Positions 28,006 to 36,851 of a DNA stretch of 64,000 nt are shown here, piece by piece. The translations under genes and the position numbers were made by a program. Each line of letters begins with the position of its first letter. Within the stretch, counting starts at the first letter, position 1. The stretch spans positions 1 through 64,000 of the forward strand of contig NZ_JAOVZV010000018.1 of assembly GCF_026460945.1 (NCBI RefSeq), read 5' to 3'. This stretch comes from Chryseobacterium luquanense (GTDB taxonomy: Bacteria; Bacteroidota; Bacteroidia; Flavobacteriales; Weeksellaceae). Under the pieces are notes generated by a model, which was not told the origin of the DNA, did no database searches, and saw only the letters and a list, made by a program, of their open reading frames with translations.

Positions 28006-30021
28006 ATGAAGAAATTTACAGTTTCAAAATTAATTTTGCTGTTTTCTATAGTTTTTGCTGCAACTTTCAGTGCACAGAAGTTCGAAAACAGTAAATTGGT
28101 TTTTGGTAAAGCTTATACAATGGATGAGCTTAAGGATGCGAATGGGGTAATGCGTTGTGCTACTACAGGATATGAGAAATATCTGCAGGCAATGTATCCT
28201 GATAGAATGACAGATTCTCAATTTGAAGCATGGATTAATCCTTTAATTGAAAATGCAAAACAAAACAAATCTCAAAACGGAGGGATTATTACCATACCGG
28301 TAGTTGTACACGTTATACATGCGGGGCAGGCTTATGGCGTGGCTCCAAATATTACAGATACTCAAGTTCAATCTCAGATAACTGTAATGAATAATGATTA
28401 CAGGAAAGCATCTGGCACTCCGGGATTCAATACCAATCCTGTAGGTGCAGATATAATGATACAATTTGCTTTGGCAAAAGTAGATCCAAACGGAAATCCT
28501 ACAAATGGTATCGATAGAGTTAATCTATGTTATACAAGTTGGACACAAGCGGGAGTTAATTCTTATGTGAAACCAAGAACAATTTGGGATCCTACCAGAT
28601 ATATGAATATGTGGAGTGTTCAATTTGGAGGTTCTAGTTCTACGCTCTTAGGATATGCACAGTTTCCTTCAAATTCAGGATTGGCAGGTCTAAATACAAG
28701 TGGTGGTCTTGCAACTACTGATGGTGTAGTAGCAAATTATTCTACATTTGGAAGTTCTGATTATGATGATGGTACTTTTATTTTGGGAGCTCCTTATGAT
28801 AAAGGAAGAACAATGACTCATGAGGTGGGTCACTTTTTAGGATTAAGACATATTTGGGGCGATGCTACTTGTGGAACAGATTACTGTGCAGATACTCCTA
28901 CAGCACATACGGCAAATTATACATGTAATGAATTTATCGCAAGCTGTGATAATGCAAGCGTATTTGAGATGGTTCAAAATTATATGGACTATACAAACGA
29001 TACTTGTATGAATATCTTTACAGTAAATCAAAAAGACAGAATTACTGCTGTAATGAACAATTCTCCAAGAAGACTCGAGCTGAAAACATCAACGGCAGAT
29101 ATTGCAATCCCTCTTTTTGCAAATGACGGAGAAGTAAAATTAGAAACAAATTGTACAACAACTGCAAATTCTACATGTAGTGGAACTGCTGCTTCTACAA
29201 CTAAAATTTCTTTATACAACAGAGGAACAAGTACAATGACCTCAGCGGTCATTACTTATGGGGTCGGTACTAATACTCAGAGCTATACTTGGTCTGGAAG
29301 TTTAGCACCAAATCGTTACGCATTGATTGATTTGTCAGTTCCAGGTACAATGCCTTCTGGTAATATGACGATTACAGTTACTACTGTAAATGGTGTAGCT
29401 GACCAAAGAGCAAGTAACAGTTCTTTAACAACTTATTTTGTAGGGTCTGGTGCGGTACCAGCAGTTCAAGGTACTTATGCATTTAATTTGCAAAGAGATA
29501 TTTATGGTTCTGAAACTACTTGGAATTTGAAAAACAGCGCAGGGACTATTGTTTATAGTGGTGCTGCTACTGCAGATACTTCTACTCTTCCAGTAGTTTA
29601 TACTCAAAACTGGAATTTAACTCCTGGCTGTTATACTTTTACAATTAATGATTCTGAATCTGATGGAATTTACGAATATGGTGGATATTATAATTTGAAA
29701 GATTCTGCAGGAAATATTGTTTTTCAAGGAAGCTCGTTCTTTGATATTCAAACAAGAGCTGTAAATGTTACTGTTTTAGCTACAGGTGAAACTAAACTTG
29801 AAAGCTTCGCTATTTATCCAAACCCAGCTACTGATGTTTTAAATATAACTAAAGTTTCTAACAAAGCTAAATTTGAAATTCATAATGCTGTTGGACAAAT
29901 TGTAAAAGCTGGTGAAATTAACAACAACCAAGTTAAAGTATCTGAATTGGTGAGAGGTACATATATTATTACAATTAATGATAAAGGTGTATCTGAAAGC
30001 GTGAAATTTATTAAGAAATAA
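28006..30021 (+). CDS. M43-family (pappalysin-type) metalloprotease secreted by T9SS
   Basis: 671 residues. Signal MKKFTVSKLILLFSIVFAATFSAQ, a prodomain-like stretch to about 95, then the catalytic domain with zinc motif HEVGHFLGLRHIWGD (H272, E273) and Met-turn QNYMDYTNDTCMNIFT, as in cytophagalysin. Cysteine pairs (DATCGTDYC) follow the zinc site. A middle beta region (about 360-590) precedes a type A T9SS sorting domain (FAIYPNPATDVLNI to ESVKFIKK). It should be secreted across the outer membrane and may help degrade host or environmental proteins. Confidence 0.93.
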   Translation: MKKFTVSKLILLFSIVFAATFSAQKFENSKLVFGKAYTMDELKDANGVMRCATTGYEKYLQAMYPDRMTDSQFEAWINPLIENAKQNKSQNGGIITIPVVVHVIHAGQAYGVAPNITDTQVQSQITVMNNDYRKASGTPGFNTNPVGADIMIQFALAKVDPNGNPTNGIDRVNLCYTSWTQAGVNSYVKPRTIWDPTRYMNMWSVQFGGSSSTLLGYAQFPSNSGLAGLNTSGGLATTDGVVANYSTFGSSDYDDGTFILGAPYDKGRTMTHEVGHFLGLRHIWGDATCGTDYCADTPTAHTANYTCNEFIASCDNASVFEMVQNYMDYTNDTCMNIFTVNQKDRITAVMNNSPRRLELKTSTADIAIPLFANDGEVKLETNCTTTANSTCSGTAASTTKISLYNRGTSTMTSAVITYGVGTNTQSYTWSGSLAPNRYALIDLSVPGTMPSGNMTITVTTVNGVADQRASNSSLTTYFVGSGAVPAVQGTYAFNLQRDIYGSETTWNLKNSAGTIVYSGAATADTSTLPVVYTQNWNLTPGCYTFTINDSESDGIYEYGGYYNLKDSAGNIVFQGSSFFDIQTRAVNVTVLATGETKLESFAIYPNPATDVLNITKVSNKAKFEIHNAVGQIVKAGEINNNQVKVSELVRGTYIITINDKGVSESVKFIKK

Positions 30022-30044
30022 TAATTTCTTTTATATACTAATGA

Positions 30045-30073
30045 ATCCTCAAGTAAAACTTGAGGATTTTTTT
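30045..30073 (+). terminator. Terminator of the M43 protease gene
   Basis: ATCCTCAAG/CTTGAGGAT (30045-30053 and 30059-30067), loop TAAAA, runs into T residues. Confidence 0.9.
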
Positions 30074-30118
30074 ATTATGTAAGTATAAAGCCGTTTTTAA
30101 TGAAGTAATAATAAAAAA

Positions 30119-30162
30119 AAATCTAATCATTTGTTGGAAATAACAAAAAATGATTAGATTTG
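30119..30162 (+). promoter_or_regulatory. Promoter embedded in a 14-bp inverted repeat, upstream of the adhesin
   Basis: AAATCTAATCATTT (30119-30132) and its exact inverted copy (30148-30161) flank 15 bp. The right arm contains a -7 box TAGATTTG (30155-30162), and a TTG at 30134-30136 lies 18 bp upstream in the -33 position between the arms. A protein binding the palindrome would cover the promoter. Transcription would start near 30168. It is not a terminator, since the arms have no GC core and no T run follows. Confidence 0.5.
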
Positions 30163-30187
30163 TATTTAATATAAAATAATTTAGCCT

Positions 30188-30247
30188 ATGAAGAAATTCT
30201 TTACATTTTTCTATTTTTCAAATCTCAATAATCTTTCGAAGCAATAA
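30188..30247 (+). CDS. Possible 19-residue leader peptide
   Basis: A short open frame starting MKKFFTFFYFSNLNN, 20 bases after the predicted transcription start and 81 bases before the adhesin ATG. Its start resembles a signal-peptide beginning. It may be a translated leader, a decayed gene start, or chance in AT-rich DNA. Confidence 0.25.
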   Translation: MKKFFTFFYFSNLNNLSKQ

Positions 30248-30328
30248 ATGTTTCATGGATTTAAATAATTAATCCTAATTTATTTATGTATAACTTTCAA
30301 ATCTTAATAGATTTAAATAATTAATAAT

Positions 30329-33300
30329 ATGAAGAAGATTTTACTACTTTTTTCATTAATACTGGCCTTTTTTACAAGTGCTCAGGTAAACTATTCGCAA
30401 GATTGGACGGCAACTGGCCTTAGTAACTGGACTAGTACTTCTTCAGTATTTACTAGAAATGCTACTGCAGGTCAAATTTGTGGTACTACTGGCGGAACAA
30501 TTAGAGGTAACAGATACAGTGGAAATGCTGGAGATTTCACGTCTCCTAACATTCCGGGTAATAATCAAGGTCTTGTAACAATGTCCTTTGATTATAAAAT
30601 AACAGATTGGTCGGCGGGAACTGTTGCAACTCCTGCAGCAACTATCGGTACAATAGCTGTACAATATTCAAACAACGTAGGAGGACCATGGGTTACTGCA
30701 TATACTGTTAACTCTACAAATCACGTTACCGCTAATACATGTGTAACAAGAACTGTAACATTTAGTCCTTTAGCAGGTAATTTGTTTGTAAGATTTTATG
30801 TTACTTCAGGTACAAATGATAGCTACTACTATTTTGATAATGTTGTAATGACTCAGGGGGCAGCACCTTCTTGTTTAGCTCCGTATAATATTGCTTTGGT
30901 GAATGTAACAGCAACTAATGCAAATATTTCTTGGACAGCTCCTACACCAGCACCGGCAAACGGTTATGATGTTTATTACAATACGACAGGTATTGCTCCT
31001 GTAGCAGGTACAGTATTAAATGCTACCAATTCTGTACAGAGTACTACAACAACTGCGACTATCTCAGGTTTAACACCTATAACAACATATTATGTATGGG
31101 TTAGAGCAAAATGTAGTTCTACAGATTTAAGTACATGGACACCAATGCAGTCGTTTATGACTTTATGTGTGCCTGTATCTGTTCTTCCTTGGACAGAAAA
31201 TTTCGATTCTATGACTACTTTAGGAGCGGGAATTTTGCCTCCTTGTTGGAAAAATGTAACTGGAACAAGTGCGTGGACATCTTCAAATGCTGCTTTCTCT
31301 ACCACATCTCCAGGTCCTAGATCTACACCAAACTATGTAAGAATTCAATATGGTAATACCAATGCAAGTCAACTATGGACTCCTGGTTTTGCATTAACTG
31401 CTGGAGTTAACTATGAATTTTCATTCTACTATCATACTGGTGGAACAGGTACTAGTCTTATTGGATACACCGGTAATGTCTTGGTGAATACTTCGCAATC
31501 TACTGCTGGAGCAACTAACTTAGGAGCTTACATTACTGCAACACAAGGTACAAGTGCTTATACTCAATATAAAGTATATTATACGCCAACAACTTCTGGA
31601 ACATATAATTTTGGTGTAAATACTTCATCAAATTTCACACCGTGGTATTTGGGTGTTGATGACTTTAAATTAAGAATCGCACCTACTTGTCTAGATCCAC
31701 AAGGATTTAGTGTAGCAAATGTTACAACATCAAGTGCTACTGTACAGTGGACAGTACCAACACCTGCACCAGCTGGTGGATATGATATTTATTATACAAC
31801 TTCAAGTGCTATTCCTGCACCGGGTGTTACTCCTCAATATACTGGAGTTACAGGACCTACGCAATTAATAAATGGTTTAGCAGCTAGTACAACTTATTAT
31901 ATTTGGATTAGAGCAAGGTGTAGCAGTACGGATATTGGCGATTGGACGGGACCACTTTCTATATACACAAATTATTGCGTTCCTACAGGTGGCTCATCTT
32001 CGACAACATATTATCTGAAAAATATTACAACGACAAATGGTTTTACTAATCTTAATTATGCAGCAACTACATATAGTGCTTATGTAAATAATTCTGCTAC
32101 TAGTTTCTCTGTATTGCCAGGAAATTCTGTAGATGTTACCATGAATGGTGGAAGTACAAGCAGCTACTATTATATCTGGATAGATTGGAATAACGATATG
32201 GTATTCACTCCTGGTACAGGTCCAGGTGGTGAAGAAGTTTATTGGTCGGGTGGATATGTGCCAAATGGATCGACAACAATTAGTTCTGTAGGACGTCCTG
32301 CAGGATCGTATAGAGCAAGATTTGCAACATCGTGGTCAGGTACACTTACTCCTTGTGGGGCTGCAAATTATGGTAACTATGTAGATTTTACATTTATCAT
32401 TAAACCATGTTCTACTGTGGCACCTACAAATGTTACTGTAAATACAATTACTCATAATTCAGCGGTGGTAAACTGGACAGCTTCTCCGGATAACCTAAAC
32501 TATAGAGTATATTGGAAAGAGTTAACTTCTGCAACTTGGACAAATTCATCAGTAATTTTGGCACCACCAACAACAAGTTATACTATTAATACAGGTCTAC
32601 AACCTGCTACAAATTATGAAGTAAAGGTTGTTGCAATTTGTAATGGTACTGAAGGAACAGCTCCTTCGATTCCGTTTGTTACAAAATGTGATCCGGCACC
32701 GCCAACTGTTACAATAAGTAATATTACTCCAAATTCTGCTGTAGTAACTTGGAATCCTTTAGTTGCAAGTGCTGTATATACAATTAGATGGAGAAAAGTT
32801 GGTTCAGGTGTAGCAGGATGGCAATCACCTCCAGCTCCTGGAACTCCACAACCTCCATTAAATAGCTATACCATTACTGGTTTAGATTCATTTGAAAATT
32901 ATGAAGTACAAGTAAGTACTACTTGTGTTGGAGCTAGCGTTGCAAATCCATGGTCTAATCCGGAAGTGTTTACAACAATAAGAGTTTGTGAAATACCACC
33001 TCCAGGATTAACGATTACACAACTTACACCAACAACTGCGGAAGTTATTTGGGATGCATATACTGGTGCAGGTGCTACTAACAGCTATGTTTTAAGATAT
33101 AGAAAAGTAGGTATACCAAGTTGGACGACTGTGAATGTAAATACTAATACTTATACTATTACAGGATTATTAGAATTAACAAAATATGAAATGCAGGTAG
33201 CAAATGTTTGTACTGGTACATCAGGTAACTTTACTCCTCTCTATTACTTTACAACACCTACTGTAGTGTATTGTCAGATGGGATCTACAAATTTCGCTAG

Positions 33301-33976
33301 TGAGTTCATTTCAAAGGTTACCGTAACACCTACAGGAAAACCTCAAATGGCTAACACAACAGCAGGATCTCAATATTCTGATTATACAGGTACACCTACG
33401 AAATTCATTGAAATGATTCAAGGATCAACAGGTAACCAAATTGTTGTTGATAAAAAATTAGGTTCAGGAGTAAAAGGAGGTGTTGCAGTTTGGATTGACT
33501 TTAACAGAAACGGAACTTTCGATTTAAATGAAAGAATCCTTGCTGATGGTCCAAATGAAAGTACTACAGCTAGTGCTACATTCAATGTACCGGCAGATGC
33601 TTTTGTGAGTATGACGGATTATAAATATGTTGTCATGAGAGTTGCAATGTCTAAAGATGCTATTCCTGTAAACTGTACAAGTTTTGCTAACGGTGAAGTT
33701 GAAGATTACACAGTAAGAATATCTAAACTTCCTGTAGCGAATGCTCTTAATCAAACAGACATAATGATTTATCCTAACCCGGTAAAATCAACATTGAATG
33801 TTAAGAATATCAGCAAAAAAGCTAATTACAAGATTTATAGTGCATCTGGTCAGCTAATCTCAAGCGGAATAATCTTAAACAATAAGATTGATGTAAGCAG
33901 ATTGATCAACGGTGTCTATATGATCGACATTGATGATGTTCAGGGCACAGCTCAGAAGAAATTCATTAAAGAATAA
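30329..33976 (+). CDS. Large FN3/GEVED-domain adhesin secreted by T9SS
   Basis: 1215 residues. Signal MKKILLLFSLILAFFTSAQ; a jelly-roll-like region (to about 180); FN3 domain; a second adhesin/MAM-like region (about 285-450, WTENFDSMTT to YLGVDDFKL); FN3; a GEVED-like domain (about 546-690, YIWIDWNNDMVF); three more FN3 units (about 693-975, each with WxxP and NYEV-like ends); a GEVED domain (about 985-1125, VWIDFNRNGTFDLNE and NGEVEDYTV); and a type A sorting domain (MIYPNPVKSTLNV to KKFIKE). Likely a surface adhesin. A palindromic promoter region lies upstream and a strong terminator follows. Confidence 0.88.
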   Translation: MKKILLLFSLILAFFTSAQVNYSQDWTATGLSNWTSTSSVFTRNATAGQICGTTGGTIRGNRYSGNAGDFTSPNIPGNNQGLVTMSFDYKITDWSAGTVATPAATIGTIAVQYSNNVGGPWVTAYTVNSTNHVTANTCVTRTVTFSPLAGNLFVRFYVTSGTNDSYYYFDNVVMTQGAAPSCLAPYNIALVNVTATNANISWTAPTPAPANGYDVYYNTTGIAPVAGTVLNATNSVQSTTTTATISGLTPITTYYVWVRAKCSSTDLSTWTPMQSFMTLCVPVSVLPWTENFDSMTTLGAGILPPCWKNVTGTSAWTSSNAAFSTTSPGPRSTPNYVRIQYGNTNASQLWTPGFALTAGVNYEFSFYYHTGGTGTSLIGYTGNVLVNTSQSTAGATNLGAYITATQGTSAYTQYKVYYTPTTSGTYNFGVNTSSNFTPWYLGVDDFKLRIAPTCLDPQGFSVANVTTSSATVQWTVPTPAPAGGYDIYYTTSSAIPAPGVTPQYTGVTGPTQLINGLAASTTYYIWIRARCSSTDIGDWTGPLSIYTNYCVPTGGSSSTTYYLKNITTTNGFTNLNYAATTYSAYVNNSATSFSVLPGNSVDVTMNGGSTSSYYYIWIDWNNDMVFTPGTGPGGEEVYWSGGYVPNGSTTISSVGRPAGSYRARFATSWSGTLTPCGAANYGNYVDFTFIIKPCSTVAPTNVTVNTITHNSAVVNWTASPDNLNYRVYWKELTSATWTNSSVILAPPTTSYTINTGLQPATNYEVKVVAICNGTEGTAPSIPFVTKCDPAPPTVTISNITPNSAVVTWNPLVASAVYTIRWRKVGSGVAGWQSPPAPGTPQPPLNSYTITGLDSFENYEVQVSTTCVGASVANPWSNPEVFTTIRVCEIPPPGLTITQLTPTTAEVIWDAYTGAGATNSYVLRYRKVGIPSWTTVNVNTNTYTITGLLELTKYEMQVANVCTGTSGNFTPLYYFTTPTVVYCQMGSTNFASEFISKVTVTPTGKPQMANTTAGSQYSDYTGTPTKFIEMIQGSTGNQIVVDKKLGSGVKGGVAVWIDFNRNGTFDLNERILADGPNESTTASATFNVPADAFVSMTDYKYVVMRVAMSKDAIPVNCTSFANGEVEDYTVRISKLPVANALNQTDIMIYPNPVKSTLNVKNISKKANYKIYSASGQLISSGIILNNKIDVSRLINGVYMIDIDDVQGTAQKKFIKE

Positions 33977-33993
33977 TTAAATTTTTTTAATAG

Positions 33994-34028
33994 AATAAGC
34001 TCTCAGAAATGAGAGCTTATTTTTTTTG
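33994..34028 (+). terminator. Terminator of the adhesin gene
   Basis: A 12-bp stem, AATAAGCTCTCA with TGAGAGCTTATT (33994-34005 and 34010-34021), GAAA tetraloop, followed by T8. Confidence 0.93.
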
Positions 34029-34060
34029 TATTAAATCTAATTGAATAATTAATTTAATCA

Positions 34061-34098
34061 ACAAAAACTCCCGCTAAATTATTAACGGGAGTTTTGTT
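34061..34098 (-). terminator. Terminator of coaE
   Basis: ACAAAAACTCCCG (34061-34073) pairs with CGGGAGTTTTGT around 34086-34097, loop of about 12. On the minus strand it ends in a T run; the upstream arm overlaps the coaE stop codon. Confidence 0.8.
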
Positions 34099-34732
34099 AT
34101 TCTATATCAAAAATGACTTTTTCAGTTTGATCTTTTAAGTCATCCAAATTGGTATTGTTGTAAATAACACAATCTGCCAATTTGATTTTATCTTTTTCAG
34201 GTAATTGCTTTTCCATAACAGATTGTACTTCTCTGTACGTTTTTCTGTCGCGATCCATTACTCTTTTAATTCTGATATTATCTTCCGCAGTAACTAAAAT
34301 CGAACGATAACATTGCAGATGTAGTTTTAATTCAAACAGTAAAGCAGTCTCTTTAAAAACTAAATATTTCTTTTGCTTTTTCACCCAATCTTCAAAATCA
34401 ATCCGAACTGCAGGATGAATAATTTCATTTAATTTTTGAAGTAATTCTTTATCATTAAAAACTTTCTCAGAAACAAATTTCCTGTTATAAAGCCCATTTT
34501 GATCATATGCTTCATTTCCTAAAAGTTCCGTGATTTTTAGTTTTAAATCGTCGTTGTCATTCACAATTTCCTTTGCTCGATCATCTGAATAATAAACTGG
34601 AAATCCACAGTCTTCAATAAATTTTGCAACGGTAGTTTTACCGGAGCCGATTCCACCGGTCAAACCAATTATTTTGGATGTCGATAAGGGATCGGGTTCT
34701 GCTTTTTTAGCTTCTGAATGTAATTCTTCCAT
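34097..34732 (-). CDS. coaE: Dephospho-CoA kinase
   Basis: Last enzyme of coenzyme A synthesis, phosphorylating dephospho-CoA. P-loop GLTGGIGSGKTTVAKF, then PVYYSDDRAKEIV (substrate region), IIHPAVR and the lid-like VMDRDRKTYREVQSVMEKQ. 211 residues, slightly long because about 18 residues (MEELHSEAKKAEPDPLST) precede the usual KIIGLTGGIG start; no nearer ATG is available. It starts 7 bases after the MBL gene, so the two are cotranscribed. Confidence 0.95.
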   Translation of the reverse strand: MEELHSEAKKAEPDPLSTSKIIGLTGGIGSGKTTVAKFIEDCGFPVYYSDDRAKEIVNDNDDLKLKITELLGNEAYDQNGLYNRKFVSEKVFNDKELLQKLNEIIHPAVRIDFEDWVKKQKKYLVFKETALLFELKLHLQCYRSILVTAEDNIRIKRVMDRDRKTYREVQSVMEKQLPEKDKIKLADCVIYNNTNLDDLKDQTEKVIFDIE

Positions 34733-34739
34733 AATTCAA

Positions 34740-35606
34740 TTAATATCCAAAAACATCATTAAAACTAAAAGTCTCATCCAAGCGAACTCCTTTTTCTGTC
34801 ATTTTTAAACTTGCCAATTCGTGATGCGCATCATGTTCAAAAAATAAGAGATAATCATTTTCTACGCACTGTTTTAAAAACTTAGCTTTTTCTTCAATTG
34901 TCAACAAAGGTCTTGTATCGTATCCCATTACATAAACCTGCGGAATATGACCAGAGGTAGGAATTAAATCTGCCGCAAAAACAATCGTTTTTTCCTGATA
35001 TTGAATGACAGGAAGCATTTGCTTTTCCGTATGTCCATCAACAAAAATCACATCCATCTTCAGGTCCGGAGCAAATCCATAATTTCCATTTGCAGGAAGT
35101 GGTAAAAAGTTCAATTGTCCGCTTTCCTGAATAGGAAGAATATTTTCCTTTAAAAAGCTTGCTTTTTCTCTTGCATTAGGCTCAGTTGCCCAGTGCCAGT
35201 GATTTTCATTCGTCCAAAATTGTGCATTTTTAAAAGCAGGTCTGTATCCGGATTTATCATCATTCCATTCAATAGCGCCACCGCAATGATCAAAGTGAAG
35301 ATGAGTTAAGAAAACATCGGTAATATCTTCTTTTACGAAACCATATTTTTTTAGATTTTTATCTAAATTATCATCTCCCCAAAGCGAATAATGACCGAAA
35401 AATTTATCATCCTGTTTGTTTCCAAGACCGCAATCAATTAAAATTAATTTTTTGCCGTCCTCCACAAGAAGAGAGCGTGTTCCCAGTTCGATTAGATTTC
35501 TCTCGTCTGCAGGATTGGTCTTCTCCCACAAACTCTTTGGGACGACTCCGAACATTGCTCCGCCATCGAGCTTAAATTTTCCACATTGTATTGGATATAA
35601 TTTCAT
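34740..35606 (-). CDS. MBL-fold metallo-hydrolase
   Basis: 288 residues of metallo-beta-lactamase fold. Metal ligands are seen in FLTHLHFDHCGG (HxHxDH), a later His in VDGHTEKQMLPV, the Asp in FAADLIPTSGH and a His in FFEHDAHHE. No signal peptide, so cytoplasmic. It resembles the lactonase-like/hydrolase branch (GLGNKQDDKF, DVFLTH), but the substrate cannot be told from sequence. It lies between ruvB and coaE on the same strand. Confidence 0.85.
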   Translation of the reverse strand: MKLYPIQCGKFKLDGGAMFGVVPKSLWEKTNPADERNLIELGTRSLLVEDGKKLILIDCGLGNKQDDKFFGHYSLWGDDNLDKNLKKYGFVKEDITDVFLTHLHFDHCGGAIEWNDDKSGYRPAFKNAQFWTNENHWHWATEPNAREKASFLKENILPIQESGQLNFLPLPANGNYGFAPDLKMDVIFVDGHTEKQMLPVIQYQEKTIVFAADLIPTSGHIPQVYVMGYDTRPLLTIEEKAKFLKQCVENDYLLFFEHDAHHELASLKMTEKGVRLDETFSFNDVFGY

Positions 35607-35644
35607 ATATATTATGTTTTTATTTTCTTATTTAAATTTTAAGT

Positions 35645-35659
35645 AGTGCTTTAAGCACT
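35645..35659 (-). terminator. Weak hairpin after ruvB
   Basis: AGTGCT-TTA-AGCACT forms a 6-bp hairpin 3 bases after the ruvB stop. The following minus-strand sequence has only short T runs, so it may attenuate transcription into the MBL gene but not stop it fully. Confidence 0.35.
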
Positions 35660-35662
35660 GCA

Positions 35663-36685
35663 CTAAAATAATTCTCCCGGATTTTTCGGTCTCGAAATAT
35701 TCAAATGTTTATAGGCTTTATCCGTCACCTCTCTTCCTCTCGGAGTTCTGATAATAAATCCTTCCTGAATCAAAAACGGTTCATAAACTTCCTCTAAAGT
35801 TTCAGGGTTTTCAGCGATGGAAGTTGCCAAAGCTGAAATGCCGACAGGTTTCCCTTTAAAGTTTTCAATCATTACACGCATGATCTTATTATCCATTTCA
35901 TCCAAACCAAATTCGTCTACATTTAATGAATTTAAAGCATATTTTGTAATCTCAATTTCAATTTCTCCGTTTCCTTTAATCTCAGCAAAATCGCGAACTC
36001 TTCTTAAAAGTGCATTCGCAATTCTCGGTGTTCCACGGCTTCTTCTTGCAATTTCAATCGCTGCATCTTCATAAATTTTTACACCCAAAACTCTTGAACT
36101 TCGGATAATAATCATTGATAAAAGTTCAATTGTATAATATTCCAATCTGCTTTGAATACCGAATCTTGCCAGCATTGGTTTTGTTAGCATTCCGCTTCGG
36201 GTTGTTGCTCCAACCAATGTAAAAGGATTCAACCCAATCTGAACACTTCTCGCATTCGGACCGCTTTCCAGCATAATATCGATTTTATAATCTTCCATTG
36301 CCGAATAAAGATATTCTTCAACTACGGGAGAAAGACGGTGAATTTCATCAATAAAAAGCACATCGTTTTCCTCAAGATTAGTAAGTAAACCGGCTAAACT
36401 TCCCGGTTTGTCTAAAACTGGGCCGGAAGTAATTTTACAACCTACTCCAAGTTCATTGGCGATAATATTGGCTAAAGTTGTCTTTCCCAAACCTGGAGGA
36501 CCGTGTAAAAGTACATGGTCGAGTGCACCGCCACGCTTTTTGGCAGCAGTGACGAAAACTTCAAGATTTTCTAAAGTTTTTCTTTGTCCTGCGAAATCTT
36601 TAAAGCTCTGCGGTCGAATCTGCTCTTCCTGCATGAGCTCTTCATTGGAGTAATTGTCTTTATCTGGATGTAAAAAATCAGGCAT
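35663..36685 (-). CDS. ruvB: Holliday junction branch-migration helicase RuvB
   Basis: AAA+ motor of 340 residues that drives branch migration with RuvA. N-terminal [12 protein letters not shown], Walker [18 protein letters not shown], Walker [38 protein letters not shown] (sensor 1 and the following RuvB signature), Arg finger region, and the C-terminal winged helix ending [17 protein letters not shown]. Normal length. ruvA is not in the window. Promoter-like TATCTTTA lies upstream (one mismatch). Confidence 0.97.
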   Translation of the reverse strand: MPDFLHPDKDNYSNEELMQEEQIRPQSFKDFAGQRKTLENLEVFVTAAKKRGGALDHVLLHGPPGLGKTTLANIIANELGVGCKITSGPVLDKPGSLAGLLTNLEENDVLFIDEIHRLSPVVEEYLYSAMEDYKIDIMLESGPNARSVQIGLNPFTLVGATTRSGMLTKPMLARFGIQSRLEYYTIELLSMIIIRSSRVLGVKIYEDAAIEIARRSRGTPRIANALLRRVRDFAEIKGNGEIEIEITKYALNSLNVDEFGLDEMDNKIMRVMIENFKGKPVGISALATSIAENPETLEEVYEPFLIQEGFIIRTPRGREVTDKAYKHLNISRPKNPGELF

Positions 36686-36809
36686 TAATTCAGTTTCATT
36701 TACCGTAAAGATAGCAATTTTAGGTTTAGGCAGAGACTGGGATTGACGAAAAATTCAGGATTTGAATACAACAGATATTTTGAGTATTTTTGAGAGAGAA
36801 AATTTTAGA

Positions 36810-36830
36810 GTTGAGGTTTTTAGCCTCAAC
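36810..36830 (+). repeat. Hairpin upstream of hutI containing a dispersed 15-mer
   Basis: GTTGAGG-TTTTTAG-CCTCAAC (36810-36830) forms a 7-bp hairpin 21 bases before the hutI start and is followed by a second CCTCAACC. The 15-mer TAGCCTCAACCTTAA (36821-36835) recurs exactly at 46816-46830. It may sequester or mark the translation start region. Confidence 0.5.
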
Positions 36831-36851
36831 CTTAACCTCAACCCTTATTTA

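Noticed and set aside
30119..30161. Terminator
   Set aside because: The arms have no GC core and no T run follows; a promoter box lies in the right arm.
36762..36851. Upstream start of hutI
   Set aside because: The added residues have no family counterpart and the stretch contains a hairpin and repeat.
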